This document shows positions 27,445 through 35,740 of a DNA stretch of 64,000 nt, piece after piece (the first letter of the stretch is position 1; each line of letters opens with the position of its first letter). The notes under the pieces are model-generated. The model made no database searches. It was not told where the DNA came from and saw nothing but the letters and a program-made list of their open reading frames with translations. This stretch comes from Nocardiopsis_B sediminis (GTDB lineage: Bacteria > Actinomycetota > Actinomycetes > Streptosporangiales > Streptosporangiaceae). The DNA lies in NCBI RefSeq assembly GCF_042650565.1, contig NZ_JBHSBH010000007.1, positions 310,001 through 374,000 on the forward strand. Direction: 5' to 3'. A program made the position numbers and the translations under genes.

Positions 27445-28293
27445 TCAGTGCAGCGGTGCGGTCGGGCCGTCGGGCCGGTCGGCGCGGCCCTCGACCACGG
27501 TCCGGGCCAGCCGTTCGACGTCCTCGGCCGGCAGTCGGCGGTGGCCGTCCTCGGTGATCACATCGATGAGCGGGAAGATCTTGCGGTGCAGGTCGGGTCC
27601 GCCGGTGGCGGAGTCGTCCTCGGCGGCGTCGTAGAGGGCCTGGACGGCGACGAGCGCGGCGTCCTCCTGGGACAGGTCCTCGGTGAAGAGCTTCTTGAGC
27701 GATCCGCGGGCGTAGACCGATCCGGAGCCGATGGAGTGGAAGCGGTGCTCCTCGTAGCGCCCGCCCACGGGGTCGTAGCTGAAGATCCGGCCCAGTTCGC
27801 GTGTCTGGTCGAAGCCGACGAGCAGCGGCACCACCACGAACCCCTGGAGGGCCATGGCGAGGTTGCCGCGGATCATGGTGGCGAGCTTGTTGGCCTTGCC
27901 CTCGAGGGACAGCGGGCGCCCCTCCATCTTCTCGTAGTGCTCCAGCTCGACCTGGAACAGCTTGGCGAGCTCGATGCCGATGCCGGCGGCTCCGGCGATG
28001 GCCACGGCGGAGAACTCGTCGGTCCGGAACAGCTTGTCCATGTCGCGGTTGGCGATGACGTTGCCGGAGGTGGCGCGGCGGTCGCCCGCCAGGACGACCC
28101 CTCCGGGGTAGGTCAGCGCGACGATGGTCGTGGCCTCGGGAGTGAGGTGCGAGGAGGCGACGCCCTGCGGAATCTCCGTCCGCCCCGGCAGCAGCTCAGG
28201 GCTGACCTCGCCCAGGAACTCGCTGAAAGAGGAGGTTGCGGCATTCATGAACGCGGCGGGCAGCCGTCCACCGCCGTCGAACGCTTGGGACAC
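27445..28293 (-). CDS. prcB: 20S proteasome beta subunit PrcB (with propeptide)
   Basis: The catalytic subunit. A propeptide of about 54 residues (ending around TPEA) precedes the nucleophile Thr of the mature N-terminus TTIVALTYPGGVVLAGDRRAT; Asp and Lys partners (GDRR, and Lys in DMDKLFR) are present. SGSVYARGSLKKLF and LYDAAEDDSATGGPD are family signatures. The GTG at 28293 is favoured because AGGGAG precedes it; the frame is open to 28323, but that stretch is a GC hairpin. The order pup-prcB-prcA is the standard one. Confidence 0.96.
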   Translation of the reverse strand: MSQAFDGGGRLPAAFMNAATSSFSEFLGEVSPELLPGRTEIPQGVASSHLTPEATTIVALTYPGGVVLAGDRRATSGNVIANRDMDKLFRTDEFSAVAIAGAAGIGIELAKLFQVELEHYEKMEGRPLSLEGKANKLATMIRGNLAMALQGFVVVPLLVGFDQTRELGRIFSYDPVGGRYEEHRFHSIGSGSVYARGSLKKLFTEDLSQEDAALVAVQALYDAAEDDSATGGPDLHRKIFPLIDVITEDGHRRLPAEDVERLARTVVEGRADRPDGPTAPLH

Positions 28294-28310
28294 GCGACTC
28301 CCTTCGGGTG

Positions 28311-28344
28311 GCGCCCCGCCCATCGAAGGGGGCGGGCGGGGCGC
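28311..28344 (-). promoter_or_regulatory. Intercistronic hairpin between pup and prcB
   Basis: Bases 28311-28321 and 28334-28344 form an 11-bp perfect GC stem with a 12-base loop, 17 bases upstream of the prcB start codon. It could attenuate read-through from pup or stabilise a processed prcBA message. Confidence 0.45.
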
Positions 28345-28537
28345 GAAAGGTTGTTCTCTTACCAGGTACCGATGACCCTACTGATCAAAGAAGACGAAGG
28401 TGTACTCACCTGGCCGGGCTCCGCTGTGAGCGAATCCCGGGAGCCCGCGCCGGGAGCGGGCCGCGCAGCGGCGCGGGGCCCCGCGGCCGGCGCCGCGCGC
28501 CGGGCCCGCCCGGCGGGCGCCTCCCCTGGGCCGGCCC

Positions 28538-28741
28538 CTACTCGCCGCCCTTCTGCACGAACTGGCGCACGAAGTCCTCGCTGTTGCTCTCGAGCACCTC
28601 GTCGATCTCGTCCAGGATGTCGTCGACGTCCTCGTCCAGCTTCTCGTTGCGTTCCCGCACATCGGCGCTGGCTTCGACCTCGTCGGCCTCGTCGTCGCGG
28701 CGGTTGGCCTGCTGCTGGCCTCCGGTGTCCTTCGTCGCCAT
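28538..28741 (-). CDS. pup: Prokaryotic ubiquitin-like protein Pup
   Basis: A 67-residue, acidic, intrinsically disordered tag. The C-terminal half follows the Pup pattern (LDEDVDDILDEIDEVLESN, then EDFVRQFVQKGGE). The last codon is GAG, so Pup ends directly in Gly-Gly-Glu and does not require Dop to convert a terminal Gln. An excellent ribosome site (GAGGAGGT) lies 7-8 bases before the ATG. A putative promoter lies just upstream, and prcB follows after about 245 bases. Confidence 0.97.
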   Translation of the reverse strand: MATKDTGGQQQANRRDDEADEVEASADVRERNEKLDEDVDDILDEIDEVLESNSEDFVRQFVQKGGE

Positions 28742-28772
28742 GGAAGCAACCTCCTCGATCGGAGCTCTCGCC

Positions 28773-28802
28773 CTTATCTTGGCCCAAGCAGAGCCGCCTC
28801 AA
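28773..28802 (-). promoter_or_regulatory. Putative housekeeping promoter of pup
   Basis: On the minus strand TTGAGG is followed after 17 bases by AGATAA, about 32 bases before the pup ATG. The -35 is good and the spacing ideal; the -10 is imperfect. Confidence 0.45.
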
Positions 28803-28963
28803 CCTTGATCGCGGCGCCTGTTGTGTGCACGTTACCCCGCAAAGGCCCCGTACACCCGTGCGAACACGGAAGACCCGGCGGCGATTCCCCCGCTGCCGCG
28901 AGGGCCGCCCGCGCGCCCGCTCCGGCGGCGCCCGGCCCCGCCGGGGCGATCACTCTGCGTAGA

Positions 28964-28975
28964 GAGAGCGCTCTC
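28964..28975. promoter_or_regulatory. LacI-type operator palindrome upstream of GH64 gene
   Basis: GAGAGCGCTCTC is a perfect 12-bp palindrome with the central GCGC typical of actinobacterial LacI-family boxes (CebR/CelR-like sites have the core GAGCGCTC). It lies about 185 bases upstream of the glucanase start, in the pup/glucanase divergent region, which is otherwise without genes (28742-29159). Confidence 0.6.
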
Positions 28976-29159
28976 GTCGCCAATGTTGTGATCTGCGTCA
29001 CTAGTAAAGTTTGTTTCCAGTGGTGACGGCGTCCCTGACCCGCAGCGCACCCCAACCCGCAGTGAGCGGCCCTTGACGCTCCGCCGGAGGGCCAGCCAGA
29101 TTGGCCGTCCCCGGTGCGTGCAGACCACGGCGCACCCCCACCGAAAGGAGTCGCACGGC

Positions 29160-30353
29160 GTGATCAGCAGACGCAGCTTCATGGGCGGGCTCGGCGCCAC
29201 CGCGATCGCCGGAGGTGCGGGAGCGGCCATCGCCCTCCCCCGCACCTCCACCACCGCCACCGCCGCCCCCGTATCCGGCGCGGCCGCCGCCCTGCCGGTG
29301 ACCATCGTCAACAACAGCGGATCCTTCAACAACGGCGACGTCCGCGTCTACATCGTCGGCACCGACCTCGGCACCGGCCAGCAGGTGCACGTGAACGCCG
29401 ACGGGGCCATGGTCCCCGTCCAGGCATCGGACAACACCGACGACGGCTACACCGACTACGCCCTGCCCCTGTCCGACTCGGGCGACACCAGCCTCACACT
29501 GCCCTCACCGATGTCGGGGCGCATCTACTTCGCCCTCGGCGACAAGCTGCGGTTCAAGGTCGTTGAGGCCGGCGACGGCAGCCCCGCCCTCGCCTACCCC
29601 GCCGGGTGGGTGGAGTCCGACCCCAACTTCGGTGTCCTGCACGACACGGTGGAGTTCACCCACCAGGACGACGGCATGTACTGCAACACCACCACGGTGG
29701 ACCAGTTCAGCGTGCCGATCGCCATCCGGCTCACCGGCGAGCAGGACCAGAGCACCGGCGCCCTCGTCGAGGGCGGACGCGACGCCATCTTCGAGGCGGT
29801 CGCCGCCCTCCCCGACTACTCCCCGCTCGTGGTCGGCGACGGCACCCGGATCATCGCCCCCGGGCACGGCCTGGACCAGGGGCTGTTCTCCGACTCCTAC
29901 TTCGCCGGCTACATCGACGAGGTCTGGGCGCGCTACGCCTCCACCGACCTGAGCGTCACCACCAACGAGGGCACCTTCATCGGCCGGGTCGACGGGTCGG
30001 ACCAGCTCGTCTTCGACGGCGGGTTCTCCCCCATCGCCAAGCCCACCACCCGCGACGTGCTGTTCTGCGACGGCGCACTGGCCGCCCCCAACGACGGCGC
30101 CCTGGGCCCGGTGGCGGCGATCCTGGGGGCGGCGCTCAACCGCGCCACCCTGCTGGACTCCGCCGACCAGCCCACCGACGACCCCGCCGGGTTCTACACC
30201 GGCGACATCGCCAACCACTACGCCCGCGTGATGCACGAGTTCGCCGAGGACGGGCGCGCCTACGGGTTCGCGTTCGACGACGTCGGCGGGTTCGCGTCCT
30301 ACATCCAGGACCACGCGCCCCAGTCGTTCACCATCACGCTGGACCCGTTCTAG
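29160..30353 (+). CDS. Tat-exported GH64 family beta-1,3-glucanase
   Basis: A 397-residue secreted enzyme resembling glycoside hydrolase family 64 (laminaripentaose-producing beta-1,3-glucanases). The twin-arginine signal SRRSFMGGLGATAIAGG is followed by an Ala-rich cleavage region. The mature protein opens with PVTIVNNSGSFNNGDVRVYI and contains SGRIYFALGDKLRF, DTVEFTHQDDGMYCNTTTVD and YAFDDVGG-like segments (YGFAFDDVGGFASYIQDH) typical of the thaumatin-like fold. The GTG at 29160 has AAAGGAG upstream. It lies on the opposite strand between pup and dop, interrupting the proteasome locus, with a LacI-type box upstream. Confidence 0.87.
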   Translation: MISRRSFMGGLGATAIAGGAGAAIALPRTSTTATAAPVSGAAAALPVTIVNNSGSFNNGDVRVYIVGTDLGTGQQVHVNADGAMVPVQASDNTDDGYTDYALPLSDSGDTSLTLPSPMSGRIYFALGDKLRFKVVEAGDGSPALAYPAGWVESDPNFGVLHDTVEFTHQDDGMYCNTTTVDQFSVPIAIRLTGEQDQSTGALVEGGRDAIFEAVAALPDYSPLVVGDGTRIIAPGHGLDQGLFSDSYFAGYIDEVWARYASTDLSVTTNEGTFIGRVDGSDQLVFDGGFSPIAKPTTRDVLFCDGALAAPNDGALGPVAAILGAALNRATLLDSADQPTDDPAGFYTGDIANHYARVMHEFAEDGRAYGFAFDDVGGFASYIQDHAPQSFTITLDPF

Positions 30354-30424
30354 CCGACGGGTCGGGCGCAGACCACCGCCCGCGCGGAAGGGGCCGCGGG
30401 GCCTTCCGCGCGGGCGGTACGCCG

Positions 30425-31963
30425 TTACGGCCGGCTCACCGGCGNNNNNNNNNNNNNNNNNNNNNNNNNNACCAGGTCGGCCGCCGTGGCCGCCCGGTCC
30501 AGCAGCGCCCCCACGTGCTCCCGGGTCCCGCGCAGCGGCTCCAGGGTGGGCACGCGCTGGAGCGAGTCGTAGCCCGGCAGGTCGAAGATCACGGAGTCCC
30601 ACGAGGCGGCGGCCACCGAGTCGGCGTACTTGGCCAGGCAGCGGCCGCGGAAGTAGGCGCGGGTGTCGTGCGGCGGCTCGGTGATCGAGCGCTCCACCGC
30701 GGCGTCGTCGAGCAGCCGCTTCATCCGGCCGCGCGCCACCAGCCGGTTGTACAGGCCCTTCTCCGGGCGGACGTCGGAGTACTGGAGGTCGACCAGCTGG
30801 AGCCGGTGGTGGCCCCAGTCCAGGCCATCGCGGGAGCGGTAGCCCTCCAGGAGCTTGAGCTTGGCCACCCAGTCGAGCTCCTCGGCCAGCTGCATGGGGT
30901 CGTCGGCGAGCCGGTCGAGCGTGGACTCCCACCGGTCGAGGACGTCGGCGGTGTCGGGGTCGACGTCGGTGCCGAACCGGTCCTGGACGTACTTGCGCGC
31001 CTGCTCCAGGTACTCGCGCTGGAGCTGGAGGGCGGTCATGCGCCGGCCGTCGCGCAGCCGCGCGGTGTGGGACAGGCCGGGGTCGTGGGAGAACGCCCGC
31101 AGGTCGGCGACGGGCGTCTCCAGGGAGAGGTCGACGCTGATGAAGCCGTCCTCGATCATCGAGAGCACCAGGGCGGTGGTGCCGAGCTTGAGGTAGGTGG
31201 AGATCTCGCTCATGTTGGCGTCGCCGAGGATGACGTGCAGCCGCCGGTACTTGTCGGGGTCGGCGTGCGGCTCGTCGCGGGTGTTGATGATGGGCCGCTT
31301 GAGCGTGGTCTCCAGGCCCACCTCGACCTCGAAGAAGTCGGCGCGCTGGCTGATCTGGAACCCGGTGTCGCGGCCGTCGGCGCCGATGCCCACCCGGCCG
31401 GCCCCGCATACGACCTGGCGCGAGACGAAGAACGGGATCAGGTGCCGCACGATGTCGCCGAAGGGGGTCGAGCGGCGCATTAGGTAGTTCTCGTGGCAGC
31501 CGTAGGAGGCGCCCTTGTTGTCGGTGTTGTTCTTGTAGAGCTGGATGGGCTCCACACCGGGGATGGCGGAGGCCCGCGCCGCGGCGTCGGCCATGACGTG
31601 CTCGCCGGCCTTGTCCCACAGCACGGCGTCGAGCGGGTTGGTGACCTCAGGGGCGGAGTACTCGGGGTGGGCGTGGTCGACGTAGAGCCGGGCGCCGTTG
31701 GTCAGGATGACGTTGGCCAGCCCGAGGTCCTCGTCGGTGAGCTGGGTGGGGTCGGCGACCTCTCGGGCGAGGTCGAAGCCGCGGGCATCGCGCAGGGGGT
31801 TCTCTTCCTCGAAATCCCATCTGGCCTTGCGGGCCCGCGCGGCCGAGGCCGCCAAGTAGGAGTTGACCACCTGTGTGGAGGTCACCATCGCGTTGGCACC
31901 GGGGTTGCCGGGAACGGAGATTCCGTACTCGGTCTCGACGCCCATAATCCGCCGCACACTCAT
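30425..31963 (-). CDS. dop: Pup deamidase/depupylase Dop (C-terminus broken by gap)
   Basis: A PafA homologue of about 510 residues that removes Pup from substrates. GVETEYGIS opens the protein and the family-specific Dop loop is present (AASAARARKARWDFEEENP). Active-site regions ARLYVDHAHPEYSAPE, YKNNTDNKGASYGCHENY and RPIINTRDEPHADPDK match. Only the last few codons are affected by N bases at 30445-30470; after the gap the frame ends PVSRP, which may not be the true C-terminus. The ATG at 31963 lacks a clear ribosome site; an ATG six codons on is an alternative. Confidence 0.94.
   Translation of the reverse strand: MSVRRIMGVETEYGISVPGNPGANAMVTSTQVVNSYLAASAARARKARWDFEEENPLRDARGFDLAREVADPTQLTDEDLGLANVILTNGARLYVDHAHPEYSAPEVTNPLDAVLWDKAGEHVMADAAARASAIPGVEPIQLYKNNTDNKGASYGCHENYLMRRSTPFGDIVRHLIPFFVSRQVVCGAGRVGIGADGRDTGFQISQRADFFEVEVGLETTLKRPIINTRDEPHADPDKYRRLHVILGDANMSEISTYLKLGTTALVLSMIEDGFISVDLSLETPVADLRAFSHDPGLSHTARLRDGRRMTALQLQREYLEQARKYVQDRFGTDVDPDTADVLDRWESTLDRLADDPMQLAEELDWVAKLKLLEGYRSRDGLDWGHHRLQLVDLQYSDVRPEKGLYNRLVARGRMKRLLDDAAVERSITEPPHDTRAYFRGRCLAKYADSVAAASWDSVIFDLPGYDSLQRVPTLEPLRGTREHVGALLDRAATAADLXXXXXXXXXXPVSRP
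30445..30470. other. Assembly gap (26 N) near the end of dop
   Basis: Unknown bases at the extreme 3' end of dop. Confidence 1.
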
Positions 31964-32137
31964 GGTGAGAGGTTATCCGTCACCACGCCGTCTTGAACGC
32001 ACGGTCGCCAATTGTGGCCCAACAGCCACCGCCGGTGCGGCGTGTCGCACCCGATACGGCGCGCCGCCCGCGCTGGTCACGGGCGGGCCGGAGGGCCGTC
32101 GGCCACGGAGCCCGGCCGCCTGGTAAGAACGGCTGAT

Positions 32138-32518
32138 ATGACGAAAGTTCTGACGATCGGGCTGGACCCGAAGCAGATCGACTACAGCATGCACCCGGGT
32201 CTCGACGAGGCGACGCTGACCGCGCGGGTCGAGCAGGGGAACGCGGCGCTGCGCGCAGCGGGCATCGACGCCGAGCCGTGCCTGGTCACGGCCGACCCCG
32301 ACGCCGCCGAGACGGCCCTTCGCGAACGGCTCGCCCACGGCCCCTTCGGGGTCGCGATGATCGGGGCCGGCATCCGGATGGCCCCCGAGCACACCCTCCT
32401 CTTCGAACGCCTGGTCAACGCCCTGACCGAGGCGGCTCCCGGGATCCGGCTGTGCTTCAACACCTCCCCGGAGACGACGATCGACGCCATCCGCCGATGG
32501 GCGCCCGCCGCGTCCTGA
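32138..32518 (+). CDS. Conserved actinobacterial hypothetical protein
   Basis: A 126-residue protein with an alternating beta-alpha pattern (MTKVLTIGLDPKQIDYS, FGVAMIGAGIRMAPEHTLLFERLVNAL, IRLCFNTSPETTIDAIRRWAP), reminiscent of a small Rossmann-like or receiver-like fold without an evident phosphorylation site. I recognise no named family. The ATG at 32138 begins the family-like part; the open frame upstream to 32012 is low-complexity. It lies between dop and arc on the opposite strand and ends at a terminator shared with arc. Confidence 0.7.
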   Translation: MTKVLTIGLDPKQIDYSMHPGLDEATLTARVEQGNAALRAAGIDAEPCLVTADPDAAETALRERLAHGPFGVAMIGAGIRMAPEHTLLFERLVNALTEAAPGIRLCFNTSPETTIDAIRRWAPAAS

Positions 32519-32567
32519 CCCGCTCACACCGCGCCAACACGGAGACGGAAACGACCGCAACGAACGA

Positions 32568-32593
32568 GGGCCCGCCGGATACTCGGCGGGCCC
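32568..32593. terminator. Bidirectional terminator between hypothetical gene and arc
   Basis: A perfect 10-bp GC stem (32568-32577 with 32584-32593) with a 6-base loop lies between convergent stops at 32518 and 32610. Confidence 0.75.
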
Positions 32594-32609
32594 CCTTCGC
32601 ACTGCGCTG

Positions 32610-34370
32610 CTACAGGTACTGCCCGGTGTTGGCCACGGTGTCGATGGAGCGGCCGGAGTCGGCGCCCTTCTTGCCCGACACCAGGGTCCGGATGTAGACG
32701 ATGCGCTCGCCCTTCTTGCCGGAGATGCGCGCCCAGTCGTCGGGGTTGGTGGTGTTGGGCAGGTCCTCGTTCTCGCTGAACTCGTCGAGGCAGGCCTGCA
32801 TGAGGTGGGACACCCGGATGCCGCGGGACTTGTGGTCGATGAAGTCCTTGATGGCCATCTTCTTGGCGCGGTCCACGATGTTCTGGATCATCGCCCCGGA
32901 GTTGAAGTCCTTGAAGTACAGGACCTCCTTGTCGCCGTTGGCGTAGGTGACCTCCAGGAAGCGGTTCTCCTCGGTCTCGGCGTACATCCGCTCCACGACC
33001 CGCTGGATCATGGCGTCGACGGTCGCCCGCGCCGAGCCGCCGTGCTCGGCGAGGTCGTCGTCGTGCAGGGGGAGGTCGGCGGTGATGTACTTGGAGAAGA
33101 TGTCGCGCGCCGCCTCGGCGTCGGGGCGCTCGATCTTGATCTTGACGTCCAGCCGGCCGGGGCGCAGGATCGCCGGGTCGATCATGTCCTCGCGGTTGGA
33201 CGCGCCGATGACGATGACGTTCTCCAGGCCCTCGACACCGTCGATCTCGCTGAGCAGCTGGGGGACGATGGTGTTCTCGACGTCGCTGGAGACCCCGGAC
33301 CCGCGGGTGCGGAAGATGGAGTCCATCTCGTCGAAGAAGACGATGACCGGGGTGCCTTCGTCGGCCTTCTCCCGTGCGCGCTGGAAGACCAGGCGGATGT
33401 GCCGCTCGGTCTCGCCGACGTACTTGTTGAGGAGTTCGGGGCCCTTGATGTTGAGGAAGAAGCTCTTGCCGACATCGTGGCCGGTCTTCTCGGCGACCTG
33501 CTTGGCCAGCGAGTTGGCGACCGCCTTGGCGATGAGGGTCTTGCCGCATCCGGGGGGACCGTAGAGGAGGATGCCCTTGGGCGGGCGCAGCCGGTGCTCG
33601 TAGAAGAGGTCCTTGTGCAGGTAGGGGAGCTCCACCGCATCGCGGATCAGCTCGATCTGCCCGCTGAGGCCGCCGATGTCGGTGTAGGCGATGTCGGGGA
33701 CCTCTTCGAGGATCAGCTCCTCGACCTCGGACTTGGGGATGCGCTCGTAGACGTAGCCCGACCGCGCCTCCAGCAGCAGGGAGTCGCCCGCGCGCACGGG
33801 CTGGTCGCGCAGCGGCTCGGCGATGCGCACGATCTTCTCTTCGTCGTGGTTGGAGATCACCAGCGCGCGGTCGCCGCCCTCAAGGAACTCCTTGAGCATG
33901 ACGACCTCGCCGACGGTCTCGAACGACTGCGCCTCGACGACGTTGAACGCCTCGTTGAGCATGACCTCCTGGCCGGGGCGCAGCGACTCGATGTCGACCG
34001 AGGGGCTGACGTTGACGCGCATCTTGCGCCCGTTGGTGAAGATCTCGACGGTCTCGTCGTCGCGCGCCTCCAGGAAGACACCGAATCCGGAGGGCGGCTG
34101 CGCGAGGCGGTCGACCTCCTCCTTGAGCGCCACGATCTGGTCGCGCGCTTCCTTCAGGGTCGCCACGATGCGCTCGTTCTGCCCGTTGGCCGCGGCCAGG
34201 TTGGCCTGCGCCTCGCGGAGCCGGTCTTCGAGCAGCCGCACATGGCGGGGGGAATCGGCGAGCTTGCGCCGGACTACGCTGAGTTCCTTTTCCAGATACG
34301 AGACTTGAGCGGTCAGCTCGGCAACCTCACGGTCGCGCTCGGTCTGACCCTCGTCGTCGCGATCGGCCAC
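32610..34370 (-). CDS. arc: Proteasome-associated ATPase Arc/Mpa
   Basis: A 586-residue AAA ATPase that recognises Pup and feeds proteins into the 20S core. Order: N-terminal coiled coil (about 15-85), two OB folds, AAA module with Walker A GPPGCGKT and Walker B VIVFFDEMDS, second region of homology ASNREDMIDPAILRPGRLD, and the C-terminal proteasome-docking tail GQYL. Two GTG codons compete; I choose 34370 because GGGAGG is 8 bases upstream, while the one at 34379 would touch the ribosome site. It is upstream of dop in direction of transcription and downstream of trmI. Confidence 0.97.
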   Translation of the reverse strand: MADRDDEGQTERDREVAELTAQVSYLEKELSVVRRKLADSPRHVRLLEDRLREAQANLAAANGQNERIVATLKEARDQIVALKEEVDRLAQPPSGFGVFLEARDDETVEIFTNGRKMRVNVSPSVDIESLRPGQEVMLNEAFNVVEAQSFETVGEVVMLKEFLEGGDRALVISNHDEEKIVRIAEPLRDQPVRAGDSLLLEARSGYVYERIPKSEVEELILEEVPDIAYTDIGGLSGQIELIRDAVELPYLHKDLFYEHRLRPPKGILLYGPPGCGKTLIAKAVANSLAKQVAEKTGHDVGKSFFLNIKGPELLNKYVGETERHIRLVFQRAREKADEGTPVIVFFDEMDSIFRTRGSGVSSDVENTIVPQLLSEIDGVEGLENVIVIGASNREDMIDPAILRPGRLDVKIKIERPDAEAARDIFSKYITADLPLHDDDLAEHGGSARATVDAMIQRVVERMYAETEENRFLEVTYANGDKEVLYFKDFNSGAMIQNIVDRAKKMAIKDFIDHKSRGIRVSHLMQACLDEFSENEDLPNTTNPDDWARISGKKGERIVYIRTLVSGKKGADSGRSIDTVANTGQYL

Positions 34371-34520
34371 GTCCGCCACCTCCCTATAAGAGGACGACTA
34401 CTCGGGAGCCTACCTACCCATGGACTATTCCTAACCTCCCGAGCACGGCCAGTGTCGAAGGACTCACTTTTCGATCTTGTCTATCCGCCCGCCATCCTGG
34501 TAGAAGACGGCTCCGCGTAA

Positions 34521-34541
34521 TGAGAAAGTAACGATTTCTCA
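34521..34541 (-). repeat. AT-rich inverted repeat at the trmI stop codon
   Basis: TGAGAAA (34521-34527) pairs with TTTCTCA (34535-34541) across a 7-base loop; the right arm contains the trmI stop. It is unusually AT-rich for this genome and may act as a weak terminator between trmI and arc. The region 34380-34538 otherwise holds only the arc promoter area. Confidence 0.45.
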
Positions 34542-35483
34542 CGCGCGTGTCGCGTCCTCCGGGCCGGTCTCGGAGGACGGTGCGCCGCCCTCGCGGGCCG
34601 CCGCCTCCTGGGTCTTCTTCCAGTCCTCGCCGTAGGCGCCCTTGGACGGGCGGCGGCGGCGCTCGGGGGCGTCGGCGCCGTCGGCGAGGCGGCGCGCGGT
34701 GACCAGGAACCCGGTGTGGCCGATCATGCGGTGGTCGGGGCGCACCGCCAGGCCTTCGACGTGCCAGTTGCGGACCATCGTCTCCCAGGCGCGCGGCTCG
34801 TAGAAGGAGCCGTGCTCGCGCAGTCCCTCGACGACCCGCGAGACCTGGGTGGTGGTCGCGACGTAGGTGCAGATCAGCCCGCCGGGCACCAGCGCCTTGG
34901 CGACGGCGTCGATGCACTCCCAGGGGGCGAGCATGTCGAGGATGACGCGGTCGGCGCCGGAGTCGGCGTCGTCGATGCTCTCCACGAGGTCGCCGACGGT
35001 CAGCCGCCAGGCCGGGTGCTCGCGCCCGAAGAAGCGCTCGACGTTGGCCCGGGCGATCTCGGCGAAGTCGGGGCGGCGCTCATAGGAGGAGACGCGCCCT
35101 TCCTCCCCCACCGCGCGCAGCAGCCAGCACGTCAGCGCGCCCGATCCGACGCCGGCCTCGATGACGCGCGCACCGGGGAAGATGTCGGCCTCGGCGACGA
35201 TCTGCCCGGCGTCCTTGGGGTAGACGATCGTGGCCCCGCGCTTCATCGACAGCGTGTAGTCGGCCAGCAGCGGGCGCAGAGCGACGTAGGCGGTGCCCGA
35301 GGTCGCGCGCACCACGCTGCCCTCGGGTCGCCCGATGAGCTCGTCGTGGTCGAGCCGCCCGCGGTGGGTGTGGAACGCCGTGCCGGCGCGCAGGGTGATG
35401 GTGTGCATCCGGCCCTTGGGGTCGGTCAGCTGCACGATGTCGCCGTCGTCGAAGGGTCCGCGGCGGCCGTGGATGCCGGTCAC
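34539..35483 (-). CDS. trmI: tRNA (adenine-58-N1)-methyltransferase TrmI
   Basis: A 314-residue SAM-dependent enzyme that forms m1A58 in the tRNA T-loop. The N-terminal beta domain (FDDGDIVQLTDPKGRMHTI) is followed by the Rossmann core with SAM motif VIEAGVGSGALTCWLLRAVG, DRVILDMLAPWECIDA, and the late motif NWHVEGLAVRPDHRMIGHTG. A Lys/Arg-rich tail follows. The GTG at 35483 starts the family-like N-terminus; the open frame above it is a shadow of the divergent region. Position upstream of arc is conserved in actinobacteria. Confidence 0.93.
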   Translation of the reverse strand: MTGIHGRRGPFDDGDIVQLTDPKGRMHTITLRAGTAFHTHRGRLDHDELIGRPEGSVVRATSGTAYVALRPLLADYTLSMKRGATIVYPKDAGQIVAEADIFPGARVIEAGVGSGALTCWLLRAVGEEGRVSSYERRPDFAEIARANVERFFGREHPAWRLTVGDLVESIDDADSGADRVILDMLAPWECIDAVAKALVPGGLICTYVATTTQVSRVVEGLREHGSFYEPRAWETMVRNWHVEGLAVRPDHRMIGHTGFLVTARRLADGADAPERRRRPSKGAYGEDWKKTQEAAAREGGAPSSETGPEDATRA

Positions 35484-35740
35484 TGGTGCTCGTCTCTCGG
35501 TTCTGGTTCTTGGGGTCGGGGCAGTCGCCCAGGGTATCCGTCCCGGTCGGTGGCGGCGTAATCGCGCCGGAGCGGCGAGCCGACGAGCGAGCGGAGTCGG
35601 CGCCGCCCCCGGCCGAAGGCCCGAACCTCGGGGCCGGCGGAGCCGAGCGAGAAGGCGAGCGCGACCCGAAAAGCAGGGAGAATCTGAGGTGGGGGCGGCG
35701 CGGACCGCACCTCTGGGCTTGCGAGAAGGGCGGATGGACG

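Noticed and set aside
29505..31619. A 704-codon minus-strand frame crossing the glucanase, the gap and dop
   Set aside because: It uses a different frame from dop and is repetitive; both real genes are unambiguous.
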